Below are positions 7,987 to 16,805 of a stretch of DNA of 64,000 nt, piece after piece; positions within the stretch are counted from its first letter, which is position 1; each line of letters opens with the position of its first letter. A program made the translations under genes and the position numbers. This DNA comes from Methylobacterium sp. CB376. Lineage in GTDB: Bacteria; Pseudomonadota; Alphaproteobacteria; Rhizobiales; Beijerinckiaceae. The notes below the pieces were generated by a model, which had not been told where the DNA came from, ran no database searches, and worked only from the letters and a program-made list of their open reading frames with translations. The stretch lies in the NCBI RefSeq assembly GCF_029714205.1, contig NZ_CP121648.1, forward strand, positions 62,001 through 126,000. Reading direction: 5' to 3'.

Positions 7987-9297
7987 TCAGAGGCCGCTCG
8001 GGTAGGTCTCGCTCTCGCCCCGCCGGGGCGGGGCGCGGTCGAGCGGCGTCACGGCCGCCGTCTCCTCGAACCACAGGACGGCGTCGAACTGGTCGGGCAG
8101 CACGGCCTCGAAATAGTGGCTCTGCAACTCCGTGCGGGGCCGGTAGACGACGCCGATCGCCCGCTCGCGCCGGGGCGCCGCCCAGGCCTCGCGCAGGGCG
8201 GCAGCCCTCGGCTCGCGCAGGTCCAGGACGGCGCGGGGGAGGCCCGCCGCCCGGAACAGGGCCTCGTGGCTGTCCTCGCGCACCGGCCGCACGGTCATCA
8301 CTTCCATGGGCTCGTCCCAGTCGTGGGCGGCCGCCACGGTCCCGCGATCGGTGGCGAAGCCGACCAGCACCGCGTCCTCGCCGTAGGCGGTCTTGGCGAG
8401 TTCGCCGATGTTGAACTCGCCCTCCCAGCCCATCGCGGTCGCGCCCGCATGGCCGATATGCGAGTTGTGCGCCCAGACCACCGCCTTGGCGTGCCGCCCC
8501 ATCAGGTGCTGGAGCGTGTCGAACATGTGACGGTCGCGGATGTTCCACGACTCGACCGAGCCGCGATACATGATGCGGTAATACTGCTCGGCCGCCCGCA
8601 CGATGCGGGCGTTCTGGGCCGCGTCCAGGTAGGAATCCGGGTCGTCGGCCGCGTAGGCGGCGCGCTTCTCCTGCAGGTCCCGCAGGATCGCGGCGACCGC
8701 GTCCTCGCAGGGATGCTTGGCGCCGAACATCACCTCGCGCCCGTAGCGCTCGGGCTTGGCGTGCCAGGGCGAGAGGCAGCCGTAGCGCTCGCGCGCCTGC
8801 CGGGCGGCGGCGGGGTCGACCCGGTCGAGGTAGTCGAGCACCGCCGCCATCGAGGCGCCGAGGCTGTAGACGTCGAGGCCGCGCACGCGCACCTGATCCC
8901 CCGGCGGGCGCCCGGCATTGACGCTGCGCAGGCCCTCCGCGAGGGCGAGGACCTCGCGGTTGCGCCACATCCAGGTCGGGAAGCGCGCGAAGCCGCCGTC
9001 CGGGAACGGCGTCTCGGCCGCGCCGCGCAGGTAGCGGTCGATCCCGGCCGCGTCCGGCCAGTCGGCCTCGAACGCGACGATGCGGAAGCCGTGCTCCGCC
9101 ACCAGCCGCAGCGTCAGGGCGGCGCGCGCCTCGTAGAACTCGCGCGTGCCGTGCGTGGCCTCGCCGAGCAGCACCACCCGCGCCGCCGCGAAGCGGTCCG
9201 CGAGGGCGCCGAACCCGGGCTCGCTCGGCGGCGGCAGCGGCACCAGACGCTCCCGCAGGAGCCTGACAAGGTCCGCCTCGGCGGCTGGATCGGCCAT
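7987..9297 (-). CDS. Erythromycin esterase family protein
   Basis: A 436-residue EreA/EreB-like hydrolase. Active-site signatures are GEATHGTREFYEAR (Glu46, His49) and AHNSHIGHAGA, the His-rich loop of the family. The C-terminal part has the typical YRPRTELQSHYFEA and DQFDAVLWFEET. Chromosomal members of this family in soil and plant bacteria are mostly of unknown substrate, so macrolide resistance should not be assumed. It lies 37 bp downstream of an alpha/beta hydrolase gene on the same strand and is probably co-transcribed with it. Confidence 0.92.
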   Translation of the reverse strand: MADPAAEADLVRLLRERLVPLPPPSEPGFGALADRFAAARVVLLGEATHGTREFYEARAALTLRLVAEHGFRIVAFEADWPDAAGIDRYLRGAAETPFPDGGFARFPTWMWRNREVLALAEGLRSVNAGRPPGDQVRVRGLDVYSLGASMAAVLDYLDRVDPAAARQARERYGCLSPWHAKPERYGREVMFGAKHPCEDAVAAILRDLQEKRAAYAADDPDSYLDAAQNARIVRAAEQYYRIMYRGSVESWNIRDRHMFDTLQHLMGRHAKAVVWAHNSHIGHAGATAMGWEGEFNIGELAKTAYGEDAVLVGFATDRGTVAAAHDWDEPMEVMTVRPVREDSHEALFRAAGLPRAVLDLREPRAAALREAWAAPRRERAIGVVYRPRTELQSHYFEAVLPDQFDAVLWFEETAAVTPLDRAPPRRGESETYPSGL

Positions 9298-9334
9298 GCT
9301 TCAACCTCCGGTTGTATCGCGTGGCCGCGCGGGC

Positions 9335-10018
9335 TCAGGCGAGGAAGCGCCGGAACGCCTCCGCGACGAGCGGGCTCGGCACCGCGTGGCCGCCGCTGAA
9401 CGGCCGATAGGCGACGTCGTAGCCGTCCCGCGCCAGCGCGCCCGCCACCCGGTCGCCGCAGCGCGCGAAGGGCAGGACCGGGTCCTCCCGCCCGTGCGAG
9501 AGGAAGATCCGCGGCGTTCCCTCCCGGCGCGCGGGAGCGCAGAAGCCCGGCGAGAAGGCGAGGACGTCCCCGAACAGGGATCCGTTCGCGAGGCCGAGGG
9601 AGAGGGCGTAGGAGGCCCCGTCCGAGAAGCCCGCGACGGCGATGCGGGCGGGGTCGACGGCCTGGCGCGCGAAGAGCCGCCCGAGGGCCGCGTCCAGGAA
9701 GGCCACGTCCGGCCCGTAGCCGCGCTGGATCAGGTCCCAGGTCGCCCCCCGCGAATCCGGGACGAGGACCACGACCGCGTGCTGCTCCGCGCAGGACGCG
9801 ACCATCGGCAGGACGTCCGCGGACGAGGCGCCCGCCCCGTGCAGCATGACGAGGAGCGGCGGTCGCCGCCCCGGCGGCGCGACGCCCGGCACCTGGACGA
9901 GCCCGTCGCGGGTGCCGCCGAGGCCGATCGCATTCGTCCCGGCCGGGAGCCCGGGTCCCGCCGCCGCGTCGGGCCTCGCCATCAGGATGCCCTGCGCATG
10001 GGCGGCCGCCTCGGGCAT
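9335..10018 (-). CDS. Alpha/beta hydrolase, phospholipase/carboxylesterase type
   Basis: A 227-residue serine hydrolase. The oxyanion region is LLVMLHGAGASS, the nucleophile elbow is GFSDG, the catalytic Asp region is LSHGREDPVLPF and the catalytic His is in SGGHAVPSPL. It resembles the PlsC-independent phospholipase/carboxylesterase and dienelactone hydrolase group. The ATG at 10016-10018 is preferred; an in-frame ATG at 10058-10060 would add a basic, low-complexity tail. First gene of a probable two-gene operon with the erythromycin-esterase-like gene. Confidence 0.85.
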   Translation of the reverse strand: MPEAAAHAQGILMARPDAAAGPGLPAGTNAIGLGGTRDGLVQVPGVAPPGRRPPLLVMLHGAGASSADVLPMVASCAEQHAVVVLVPDSRGATWDLIQRGYGPDVAFLDAALGRLFARQAVDPARIAVAGFSDGASYALSLGLANGSLFGDVLAFSPGFCAPARREGTPRIFLSHGREDPVLPFARCGDRVAGALARDGYDVAYRPFSGGHAVPSPLVAEAFRRFLA

Positions 10019-10312
10019 GGTCGCGCTCCCGCTCGTCCCGCTGCCGCGATCCCGGCGCACGCGCCCGATCGCATGTCATCAAAGCAAGATCGGCGGCCGC
10101 TGTTCCTGGATTTTTGGCGTGAAGGGTGATCCGGACCGCGATTGATCTGCGTGAATTGCCGGCGGAACGGCCGCAACGGCGCGGCGCGTGGAGGATGGAC
10201 TGTGGCTCTGCTGATCCGGAACAGGAGGCCGGGTGACCCGTTGGTCAGGGCGGGTGCCGCGGGCCGCGACGGCCGGGGACCCGACCCGCTCCTTCCCTCA
10301 GGCGAGAGTGTC
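10019..10312. other. Divergent intergenic region
   Basis: About 294 bases between the leftward hydrolase gene and the rightward gene at 10313. It should hold both promoters. A half-match to an FNR-type box (ttgatctgcgtgaat near 10142) is present but the second half is poor. No gene seen. Confidence 0.35.
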
Positions 10313-10606
10313 ATGACGCAGACGAAACCGGAGCCGCGGCCCAACCTGAAGAGCTTCGACGCCTACGCGGACCGCAACGGCCAGGATTTCGGCCAGGACA
10401 GCCCGCTCGACGTGGCGAACCCGGAGGACCTGCAGCGGCGCATGAACGAGGAGCCCGACTGGGAGGCGGAGGTGGTCCGCATCGCCTCCGACCGGGCGCG
10501 CCTCGACGCCGTGTCGGGCGGCAGCGTCGGGACGGTCGAGGCGACCGAGGCGGAGACGCCGCCGGAAAATCTGAGGAAGCTCTCCGACCCCAGCTCGCGC
10601 GGCTGA
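10313..10606 (+). CDS. Small acidic hypothetical protein
   Basis: A 97-residue soluble protein with no recognised domain. It is hydrophilic and acidic, with the stretch DVANPEDLQRRMNEEPDWEA in the middle and a disordered Glu/Thr/Pro tail. The ATG at 10313 follows a purine-rich ggcgagag sequence. The reading frame is open further upstream, but that part is Arg/Gly-rich and unlike a protein start. A strong hairpin follows the stop. Probably lineage-specific. Confidence 0.65.
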   Translation: MTQTKPEPRPNLKSFDAYADRNGQDFGQDSPLDVANPEDLQRRMNEEPDWEAEVVRIASDRARLDAVSGGSVGTVEATEAETPPENLRKLSDPSSRG

Positions 10607-10616
10607 GGCGGAAGCG

Positions 10617-10642
10617 GCCCTCGGCGCCCGGGCGCCGAGGGC
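10617..10642. terminator. GC-rich hairpin between convergent genes
   Basis: The 26 bases are an exact palindrome (gccctcggcgcc then cg then ggcgccgagggc). It lies 11 bp after the stop of the gene ending at 10606 and 32 bp from the stop of the convergent MucR gene, so it is well placed as a bidirectional terminator. The T tract is weak. Confidence 0.6.
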
Positions 10643-10673
10643 CTCTCGCGTGGTGGAGGGCCGAGGCGCGGCC

Positions 10674-11075
10674 TCAGCGGCGGCGCCCGAGGCCGCTCGC
10701 CTTGGCGAGCTCGGAGCGCTGCGCCGCGTAGTTCGCCGCCACCATCGGGTAGTCGGGCGGGAGGCCCCACTTGTCCCGGTACTGCTCGGGCGTGAGCCCC
10801 CGCGTGCTCAGGTGACGCTTCAGGGACTTGTAGGGCCGGCCGTCCTCCAGCGAGATGATCGCGTCCGGCGTCACCGTCCTCTTGATCGGGATCGGCGGGA
10901 CCGGCCGCTCGGGCTCGGGAGCCGGCGGCTGCCCGAGCCGCCCGAGCTGGTCGTAGACGGCCTGGATCAGGGCCGGCAGTTCGGCCACCGGGACACTGTT
11001 GTGGGAGACGTAGGCCGCGATGATATCCGCCGCCATCGTAATCGGATCGAGCTCGGTTGCGTACTCGTCACTCAT
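10674..11075 (-). CDS. MucR/Ros family zinc-finger transcriptional regulator
   Basis: A 133-residue regulator of the alphaproteobacterial MucR/Ros family. The N-terminal helix DPITMAADIIAAYVSHNSV is the family oligomerisation region. The C-terminal part holds the recognisable DGRPYKSLKRHLSTRGLTPE and KWGLPPDYPMVAANYAAQRS. The usual first zinc ligand Cys of the Ros finger (C-x2-C) is absent: the segment reads VTPDAIISLEDGRPYKSL. This is as in other zinc-free MucR paralogues. MucR proteins silence AT-rich and surface/exopolysaccharide genes; targets here are unknown. Confidence 0.9.
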   Translation of the reverse strand: MSDEYATELDPITMAADIIAAYVSHNSVPVAELPALIQAVYDQLGRLGQPPAPEPERPVPPIPIKRTVTPDAIISLEDGRPYKSLKRHLSTRGLTPEQYRDKWGLPPDYPMVAANYAAQRSELAKASGLGRRR

Positions 11076-11192
11076 CGAACGTACCGGGGGTTGCAAACCT
11101 CGGCTGTCTGTGACCGGGCCACCGGTGTGTCAACTGGATTTCACCAGATAACGGCTAAACGTTGCTCGGGCGATGATCGCGGCGGGTGCGGT

Positions 11193-11486
11193 TCATTCAG
11201 ACGAGAGGTGGTGCGGGCGGGCGCTCGCCGGGTCCGCGGGGTCGTGCGCCGATGCGGAGGCCGATGCGGAGGATGGGGGCTGCGCGCGACCGGCCACCAG
11301 CGGCCACTCGGCCATGCGGGCGATCGGAATGCGGACTTCGAGCAGCAGGTCGTCGTCGAGGAGCCCCGGGGCGAGGGCGATCTGCGCCTCCGGGAAGGTG
11401 GCGAGGATGGCGGCCACCGCCGCGTCGATCTCGGCGTCGCGGTCGGGGCCGAACTCGATCAGCACGTGCTTCAGCAGACGGATCAT
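11193..11486 (-). CDS. Hypothetical protein
   Basis: A 97-residue protein of no recognised family. The first 65 residues look folded (IRLLKHVLIEFGPDRDAEID, then AQIALAPGLLDDDLLLEVRI, alternating helix and strand). The last 30 are Ser/Ala/Pro-rich and probably disordered. The ATG at 11484-11486 is chosen because the upstream in-frame residues are Arg/Ala-rich. Single gene downstream of the MucR promoter region on the same strand. Confidence 0.55.
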   Translation of the reverse strand: MIRLLKHVLIEFGPDRDAEIDAAVAAILATFPEAQIALAPGLLDDDLLLEVRIPIARMAEWPLVAGRAQPPSSASASASAHDPADPASARPHHLSSE

Positions 11487-11635
11487 CGCGCCTCTGTCGC
11501 ATGCCGGGCGCGCCGCCCGCCAGTGCGGCGCGGGCACGCTCGCGCCCGGCTCGGCGGCCGATCATGAACCGTCCGATCCCGTCTCGGGCGTGCCGCGGGC
11601 CGGCACGGGCTTTGCGCGCGCCGCACCCGACCGGG

Positions 11636-11764
11636 TCAGCGCCCGCGGTCGAGGAGCGGCCAGGCGAGGAGGAGCAGCGCCGAGACCGGGAGCGCCACCG
11701 TCGCGGGGGCCAGCATCAGGAGCCCCAGCGCCAGGATGGTCAGCAGAGCGGCGGCGAGGCGCAT
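11636..11764 (-). CDS. Very small membrane protein (42 residues)
   Basis: Two hydrophobic segments separated by a Pro (LLTILALGLLMLAP then VALPVSALLLLAWPLL) end in a charged LDRGR tail. The frame stays open upstream to 11896, but that extension is encoded by the interspersed repeat (MAEMGDGEAIRR) and is unlikely to be native protein. No family recognised. Confidence 0.45.
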   Translation of the reverse strand: MRLAAALLTILALGLLMLAPATVALPVSALLLLAWPLLDRGR

Positions 11765-11847
11765 CTGGGCGGACCTCCCCCTGGCGGCGCGCAGGACCAA
11801 CGCGCCGGGCGCCCGGGCGCTCCGCCCGGCCGCCCCGGGGCGGGCGG

Positions 11848-11945
11848 CGTCATCCGACATCCGACGGATTGCTTCGCCATCTCCCATTTCGGCCATGCGG
11901 ATGTCGGCTTCGCTCAGGCGCCGCGCTCAGGCGCCGCGCAGGCTC
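11848..11945. repeat. Interspersed repeat, copy 2
   Basis: Contains catccgacggattgcttcgc, then catctcccatttcggccatg, then cggatgtcggcttcgctcag and cgccgcgc, nearly identical to 28857-28926. The unit is directly followed by a long palindrome, as in the 28.9 kb copy. It lies downstream of the leftward gene at 11983-13077. Confidence 0.85.
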
Positions 11946-11986
11946 GTGATCCGGGATCCGCTTCGATCAAGCGGATCCCGGATCAC
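11946..11986. terminator. Perfect 18-bp stem hairpin at the stop of the secreted-protein gene
   Basis: Arms gtgatccgggatccgctt (11946-11963) and its exact reverse complement (11969-11986) flank the loop cgatc. The distal arm includes the stop codon of the leftward gene ending at 11983. This is a strong terminator or transcript-stabilising hairpin attached to a copy of the interspersed repeat. Confidence 0.7.
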
Positions 11987-13077
11987 TCGAGCGTGGGCCG
12001 CAGCACCTGCGCCTCGCGCTTGGTGGCGAGGATCAGGCTCGACTCGTCGGGCCGGTACCGGTAGCCGATGCCGAAGCCGAGCGGACGCGGCGGCTGCCGC
12101 CGGAACAGCTCGGCCAAGCGCGGCTGGTAGCGGCCGGCGAACAGGCCGATCGGGCCGGTGTAGCGGCCGTAGGGCCGCAGCTCCCACTCGGGCCCGAACA
12201 TCGCCGCCGGCACGCCGGTATCGTCCTGCAGCAGCGTCGAGGTCTGCCGCAGCAGGAAGCGGCGCACCTCCGAGAAATGGCCGTCGTGCATCAGGTAGGA
12301 GGCGCTCTTCACGAGCCCGTCGCCGATCCCGAGCCGCTCGCAGAAGGGCGCGAGCCCGCTCTTGGGGAAGCCGTCATTGTCCAGGTTGGCGCTGAAATAG
12401 TAGAGCGTCTGGTCGGGCCCGCCGGGGCGCGCGAAGGTGATGCGGACCCCAGGCGTCCCCGCCCCGGCGGCGGCTCCCGCATTCAGGGTTCCCTGCGGAT
12501 CGAGGTGCACGAACTCGACGCCGCGGATCGTCTTCCCGGCGCGGGCGAGGAAGACGTAGAGCACCGGCAGCGTCCCGGTCGCGGGGCTCGCCCGCAGGTC
12601 GTCGCGCATGCTGAGCGTGCGGAAGAAGCTGAAGTTCAGCACGGTGTGCAGCGAGGTCCTCAGGCTGCGCGTCACCGAAGCGAGGCTGCCGCGCGGCAGC
12701 TTCGCCGGGTCGGGCACGCTGCCGACCGGCTCGAGCCCGGCCAGCACGTAGGTCGAGGCGTCCGGGAAGAAGCTGTCCGCGTAGAGGAAGTCCGGCCCGC
12801 TGAACAGGTAGTAGACGGTGCCGCGGCGGGCCGTGAGGTTGGCCTGCGACCACGCCCGGATCTTCCCGAGCTGGCGCGTTTCGACCGTCCGGAAGGCGGC
12901 CGTGAAGGCGCCCGCGTGCTGCTTCCAGGCCGGGTCGGTTTCCAGCCGGGCGAGCATCGCGCCGGGCGGGGCCGGCATCCCGGCGAGGAAGCGCGCGGTC
13001 GCGTCCGGGCTCGGCGCCTCCGCGGCGGCGACGCCGAGGGGCAGGACCAGCAGGCTTGCGAGGAGGATCTGTCTCAT
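11983..13077 (-). CDS. Secreted hypothetical protein encoded with an APC permease
   Basis: A 364-residue exported protein with a clean signal peptide (MRQILLASLLVLPLGVAAAE). No domain is recognised with confidence. The body has patterns such as TVYYLFSGPDFLYADSFFPD and LYYFSANLDNDGFPKSGL, and ends with a basic segment. Its ATG overlaps the stop of the APC permease (ATGA at 13074-13077), so the two are translationally coupled and may act together. Similar proteins appear as 'hypothetical' in related genomes, as far as I can tell. Confidence 0.8.
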   Translation of the reverse strand: MRQILLASLLVLPLGVAAAEAPSPDATARFLAGMPAPPGAMLARLETDPAWKQHAGAFTAAFRTVETRQLGKIRAWSQANLTARRGTVYYLFSGPDFLYADSFFPDASTYVLAGLEPVGSVPDPAKLPRGSLASVTRSLRTSLHTVLNFSFFRTLSMRDDLRASPATGTLPVLYVFLARAGKTIRGVEFVHLDPQGTLNAGAAAGAGTPGVRITFARPGGPDQTLYYFSANLDNDGFPKSGLAPFCERLGIGDGLVKSASYLMHDGHFSEVRRFLLRQTSTLLQDDTGVPAAMFGPEWELRPYGRYTGPIGLFAGRYQPRLAELFRRQPPRPLGFGIGYRYRPDESSLILATKREAQVLRPTLE

Positions 13078-14417
13078 TGCGAGAGCGCCTTGCGTGCGTC
13101 GCCCTGCGGCTGCGCGGCGGCGAGCCCGAAGAGCAGGAGGCCGGCGAGCATCATCAGCAGGCCCGCGAGGGATTCGAGCGGCCGGACCGCGAGCAGGTGG
13201 ATCATCATGAACAGGGTCACGCCGAGGAAGATCGCCGGCGTGACCGGGTAGCCCCAGGCCCGGTAGGGCCGCGTCAGGTCGGGCCGCACGATCCGCAGCC
13301 GCACCAGCCCGAGCACGGTGAGGAAGGAGCAGAGCAGCAGGCAGACCTGGACGAAGTCGAGGACGGCCTCGAAGCTCCGGGTGAGGAGGAGCAGGCTGGC
13401 GATGCCCGCCTGCAGCACGATCGCGGCCCGGGGCACGCCGCCGGCGGAGCGCCGCGCCAGCGGCGCGAGGGGCGCGAAATCCTCCCCCATGGCGACGGTG
13501 ACCCGCGGCCCGATCCAGGTCATGGCGCCGATGGTCGGGATCAGGCCGGCGCAGATCAGCGCCCCGACGACCCGCCCGCCCTCCTCCCCGAAGATGTGCC
13601 GGCCCGCGATCAGCGCGACGTCGATCTGTCCCGCGAGCTCCGCGACCGGCGTCGTGGAGAGGAAGACGGCGTTGAGCGCGACGTAGAGCAGGATCACCGT
13701 CCCGGTGCCGAGGAGGAGCGCCCGCGGCAGGCTGCGCTGCGGCTCCCGGATCTCGCCCACGATGTAGGTGGCGGCGTTCCAGCCCGAATAGGCGTACATC
13801 ACGAAGACGAGGCTGACCGCGAAGGACGCGCTCAGCACCTCGGCGGGATCGAGCTGGCTCGGCGCGAAGCTGATCGGCTGCCCGCCGCCCCGCGCGAAGC
13901 CGGCCAGGATGAAGGCCAGGATGAGCGCGAGCTTGAGGAGCGTGAAGCCGACCTGGAAGGCCGTGCTGTGCCGCGCCCCGCGCAGGTGCACCGCCGCGAC
14001 CGCCCAGACGACGCCGAGGCCGAGGAGGAGCGGCGGGGCCTCGGGCAGGATCGCGCGGGCGTACTGGCCGAAGGCCATGGCCGCGAGCGCGACCGGTGCC
14101 GAGAAGCCGACCGTCGCCGACAGCCAGCCCGCCTGGAACCCCAGGGCCGGGCCGTAGCAGCGGGTGAGGAAATTGTACTCCCCGCTCGAGCGCGGGAACA
14201 TCGCGGCGAGTTCGGCGTAGCAGAACGCCCCGCACAGGGCGACGGCGCCCCCGATCACCCAGAGGAGGAGAAGGCCGAATCCGGACGAGATGTCCTTGAC
14301 CTGAAAGCCCAGGCTGGTGAACACGCCGACGCCGACCATGTCGGCGACCACGATGCTCGTGGCGGCCAGGGTGGTGATCGTCGCGGCCGGCCGGGATGCT
14401 GTGGGAGGCTCAGTCAT
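13074..14417 (-). CDS. APC-superfamily amino acid permease
   Basis: A 447-residue membrane transporter with about twelve hydrophobic segments. The first helix carries the family signature VVADMVGVGVFTSLGFQV. Further matches are CYAELAAMFPRSSGEYNFL (helix 3 region), YAYSGWNAATYIVGEI (helix 6), and the C-terminal LTRPYRAWGYPVTPAIF. The ATG at 14415-14417 removes 11 residues from the longest frame and gives a normal start. Substrate is unknown; amino acids or polyamines are likely. First gene of a two-gene operon with the secreted protein at 11983. Confidence 0.92.
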   Translation of the reverse strand: MTEPPTASRPAATITTLAATSIVVADMVGVGVFTSLGFQVKDISSGFGLLLLWVIGGAVALCGAFCYAELAAMFPRSSGEYNFLTRCYGPALGFQAGWLSATVGFSAPVALAAMAFGQYARAILPEAPPLLLGLGVVWAVAAVHLRGARHSTAFQVGFTLLKLALILAFILAGFARGGGQPISFAPSQLDPAEVLSASFAVSLVFVMYAYSGWNAATYIVGEIREPQRSLPRALLLGTGTVILLYVALNAVFLSTTPVAELAGQIDVALIAGRHIFGEEGGRVVGALICAGLIPTIGAMTWIGPRVTVAMGEDFAPLAPLARRSAGGVPRAAIVLQAGIASLLLLTRSFEAVLDFVQVCLLLCSFLTVLGLVRLRIVRPDLTRPYRAWGYPVTPAIFLGVTLFMMIHLLAVRPLESLAGLLMMLAGLLLFGLAAAQPQGDARKALSQ

Positions 14418-14621
14418 GACTGGTGTCCACGCCGGCCTCGAAAAAGCCACAGCCGCTATTCTTAAAGGATGAGCAGTTTACAAGCCGTATCCGCGCGCGG
14501 TTTTCGAATGAACACGGCCGCGTGCGGAGGAGAAGAGCGGGTCCGGTAAGACATCATTAACCATGTTCCGGCCATCGTCCGGCGGTCGGTGACGCGTCCG
14601 GGCGGGGCGGGACGGCGAGCG

Positions 14622-15989
14622 ATGGGCGGGCAGATGGGCAGCGGGACCGGTCGGCGCCTCCCCGGCGAAGCGGGGCCTGAGACCCTCGTCGGGGCCTGGC
14701 TCCGGGCGGGCCACCGCGCCACCTCCCTGCGCGGCGCCGTCGCGGTGTGCGGCCCGGTGCCGTGGCCGGACGGGCCGGGCGACGCCGTCCCGTCGCCCGG
14801 CGCGGGCCTCCTGCCCTTCCGCCGCCCCACGACCCCGGCGGCCCGCTGGCGGCGCCGGAACCGCCACGTCGCCGCCGCGGCGCTGCTCGCCTTCCTGGGC
14901 GAGACGGCGGCCTGCCGGTCCCTCGTCGAGCCGTCGGCCGCGCCCGCCCCGCTCGCCGCCGCGCCCGCGCCCCCTGAGCGCTCCGCGGTCCTGGAGCGCT
15001 CCGCGACCCGGGAGCGCGCCGCGGTCGAGTCCCCCTCCGCGCCGGAGGAGCGCCCCGCCCGCGCGGGCGAGGTCGCGACGCCCGCGCCCGCGCGCCGGCC
15101 CGGCTTCGCCGGCACGACCGAACTCGTCGCCTTCGCGACGGCTCCGTTCCCGTACGACGGCGCGGTGCCCGAGCGCGGTCCCTTCCTCGACGTGGTCCGG
15201 GACGGGGCGCGCGGCCACCGCACCGCCCGCGGCCAGGTGCTGTGGGAGAGCGAGACCTTCAACGACAGCCGGGTGCTGATGCATGTTCCGGCGGGGTTCG
15301 ACCCGAACCGGCCGGCGGTGCTCGTCCTGTACTATCACGGGCACGGGGCGATCCTGGGCCGCGACGTGCTGCTGCGCCAGCGCCTGCCCGCGCAGGTGAC
15401 GGGCGCGGGCGTCAACGCGGTCCTGCTGGCCCCGCAATTCGCGGTCGATGCCCGCGATTCGAGCGCGGGACGGTTCTGGGAGCCGGGAGGTTTCGGCCGC
15501 TTCCTCGACGAGGCCGCCTCGCGGCTGGCGGAGCGGACGGGCGCCCCGCGCGGGCTCTTCGCCACGATGCCGGTCGTGCTCGTCGCCTATAGCGGCGGCT
15601 TCGCCCCGGCGGCCTGGAGCCTCAGGGACGCGGCCGGCGCGCGCCGCGTGCGCGGCGTCGTCCTCCTCGACGCCCTCTACGGCGAGGCCGACACTTACGC
15701 GGCCTTCGCGGCGCGCGGCGGCGGCCGTTTCCTGGTCAGCGCCTACACGCGGTTCACGGAGGCGCGCAACGCCGAGCTGGAGCGCGGCCTCGCCCGGCGC
15801 GGGGTGAGTGTCGGCCGGCAACTCCCCGAGACCCTCGCGGGCGGGGCGACCTTCCTTCCCGCCGGCCCCGACGTGACCCACGCCGATTTCGTCACGCAGG
15901 CCTGGGCCGAGGACCCGGTCGCCGACATCCTGCGCCGCCTGCCCCTCGACCGGCCGAGCGACGCCTCCCTCGCGGCCCTCGGGCGCTGA
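14622..15989 (+). CDS. Secreted/lipoprotein-like alpha/beta hydrolase-fold protein
   Basis: A protein of about 455 residues. The first 170 are low in complexity and Ala/Pro/Arg-rich, with a hydrophobic stretch (HVAAAALLAFLGETAAC) that could be a membrane anchor or lipoprotein signal. The C-terminal 280 residues look like an alpha/beta hydrolase: PAVLVLYYHGHGAILGRDVL, then VVLVAYSGGFAPAAWSL with a GxSGG-like elbow (YSGG), and DVTHADFV near the end. The start is uncertain: ATG 14622, ATG 14634 and GTG 14589 are in frame. Substrate unknown. Confidence 0.7.
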   Translation: MGGQMGSGTGRRLPGEAGPETLVGAWLRAGHRATSLRGAVAVCGPVPWPDGPGDAVPSPGAGLLPFRRPTTPAARWRRRNRHVAAAALLAFLGETAACRSLVEPSAAPAPLAAAPAPPERSAVLERSATRERAAVESPSAPEERPARAGEVATPAPARRPGFAGTTELVAFATAPFPYDGAVPERGPFLDVVRDGARGHRTARGQVLWESETFNDSRVLMHVPAGFDPNRPAVLVLYYHGHGAILGRDVLLRQRLPAQVTGAGVNAVLLAPQFAVDARDSSAGRFWEPGGFGRFLDEAASRLAERTGAPRGLFATMPVVLVAYSGGFAPAAWSLRDAAGARRVRGVVLLDALYGEADTYAAFAARGGGRFLVSAYTRFTEARNAELERGLARRGVSVGRQLPETLAGGATFLPAGPDVTHADFVTQAWAEDPVADILRRLPLDRPSDASLAALGR

Positions 15990-16068
15990 GGCAGGGGCCT
16001 CCCCGCAGCAGGTTGTATTCTCCGTCTTACGCACGCAGGGCGCGTGGCTCGCCGCGCGCCCGCGCGCT

Positions 16069-16785
16069 ATGCTGGGCCGGAGGGACGGACAGAGGCCGGA
16101 CGTGCGGGTTCTGAGACGGATGGCGCGGCGTTTGGTCGGGCGGGCGGGAGGTCCGCGGGCCGCGCAGGCGGACGAGGCCGAGGCGATCCGGCGCTCGGGC
16201 CTCCTCGACGTCAATTACTACCTGATGGAGGGACAGGACGTCCTGGCGGCCGGCCTCGACCCGGTGGTTCATTTCTGCGAATTCGGCTGGCGGGAGGGCC
16301 GCCGCCCCAACCTCTGCTTCGACCCGGCCTGATACCGGGCGCGCTACCTCGCGCGGGCGCCGCGGGCGGGTTCCCTCGCCAATCCCCTCGCCCATTACCT
16401 CGCCGGGGGCGAGGCGGCGGGCTGCCGGCCGATCGCGTATTTCGACCCGGCCTGGTACCGGCGGACCTACGGCGTCCCGGCCGGCACGACCGCCCTCGCC
16501 CATTACCTCGCGCATCGCCGCTCCCAGCGCGTCGCGCCGAACCCGCATTTCGACCTCGCCTACTACCTCGCGCGGCACGGGCGGGAGATCGGCCCGAACC
16601 GCGATCCCTTCGCGCATCTCCTGCGCTGCGGGGCGACCCGCGACCTCGACCCGTCGCCGCAATTCGACTCCGCCGCCTACCGGCGGGCCGCCATGCCGGC
16701 GGCCGCGACCGGCCCCGCGGACCTCACCGCGCACGAACTCCGCGTTCCCCTGGTGCACTTCCTCGACGCCTCGGCCCACCCCTGA
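16069..16785 (+). pseudogene. FD-x-x-Y-Y/L repeat protein interrupted by one TGA
   Basis: The frame encodes four to five copies of a roughly 45-residue unit of the type (L/F)D..YYL......AG.DPV.HF...GWREGRRPN. This unit is often found at the N-terminus of glycosyltransferases and related surface-glycan proteins. A single TGA at 16330-16332 replaces the Trp expected in FDPA-W-YR; the same motif later reads FDPAWYRRTYG. After it the frame is open to a natural stop at 16783-16785 and keeps the repeat. Either a recent nonsense mutation or a sequencing error. Intact length would be about 238 residues. Confidence 0.75.
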
Positions 16786-16805
16786 CGGGCGCGGGCCCCG
16801 TCAGG
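16781..16805. terminator. Hairpin overlapping two convergent stop codons
   Basis: cctgacggg (16781-16789) and cccgtcagg (16797-16805) are exact reverse complements around a 7-base loop. The arms contain the stop of the rightward repeat-protein frame and the stop of the leftward permease gene. Confidence 0.5.

Noticed and set aside
7987..9297. Macrolide resistance gene
   Set aside because: Fold and motifs fit the erythromycin esterase family, but chromosomal members of this lineage have no shown activity on macrolides; no resistance claim is made.
11636..11896. An 86-residue form of the small membrane protein
   Set aside because: Its first 44 residues come from the interspersed repeat and linker DNA; the shorter 42-residue form is more plausible.
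16330..16332. TGA read as selenocysteine
   Set aside because: The position aligns with Trp in sister repeats, the family has no selenoproteins, and no selenocysteine insertion hairpin was seen.
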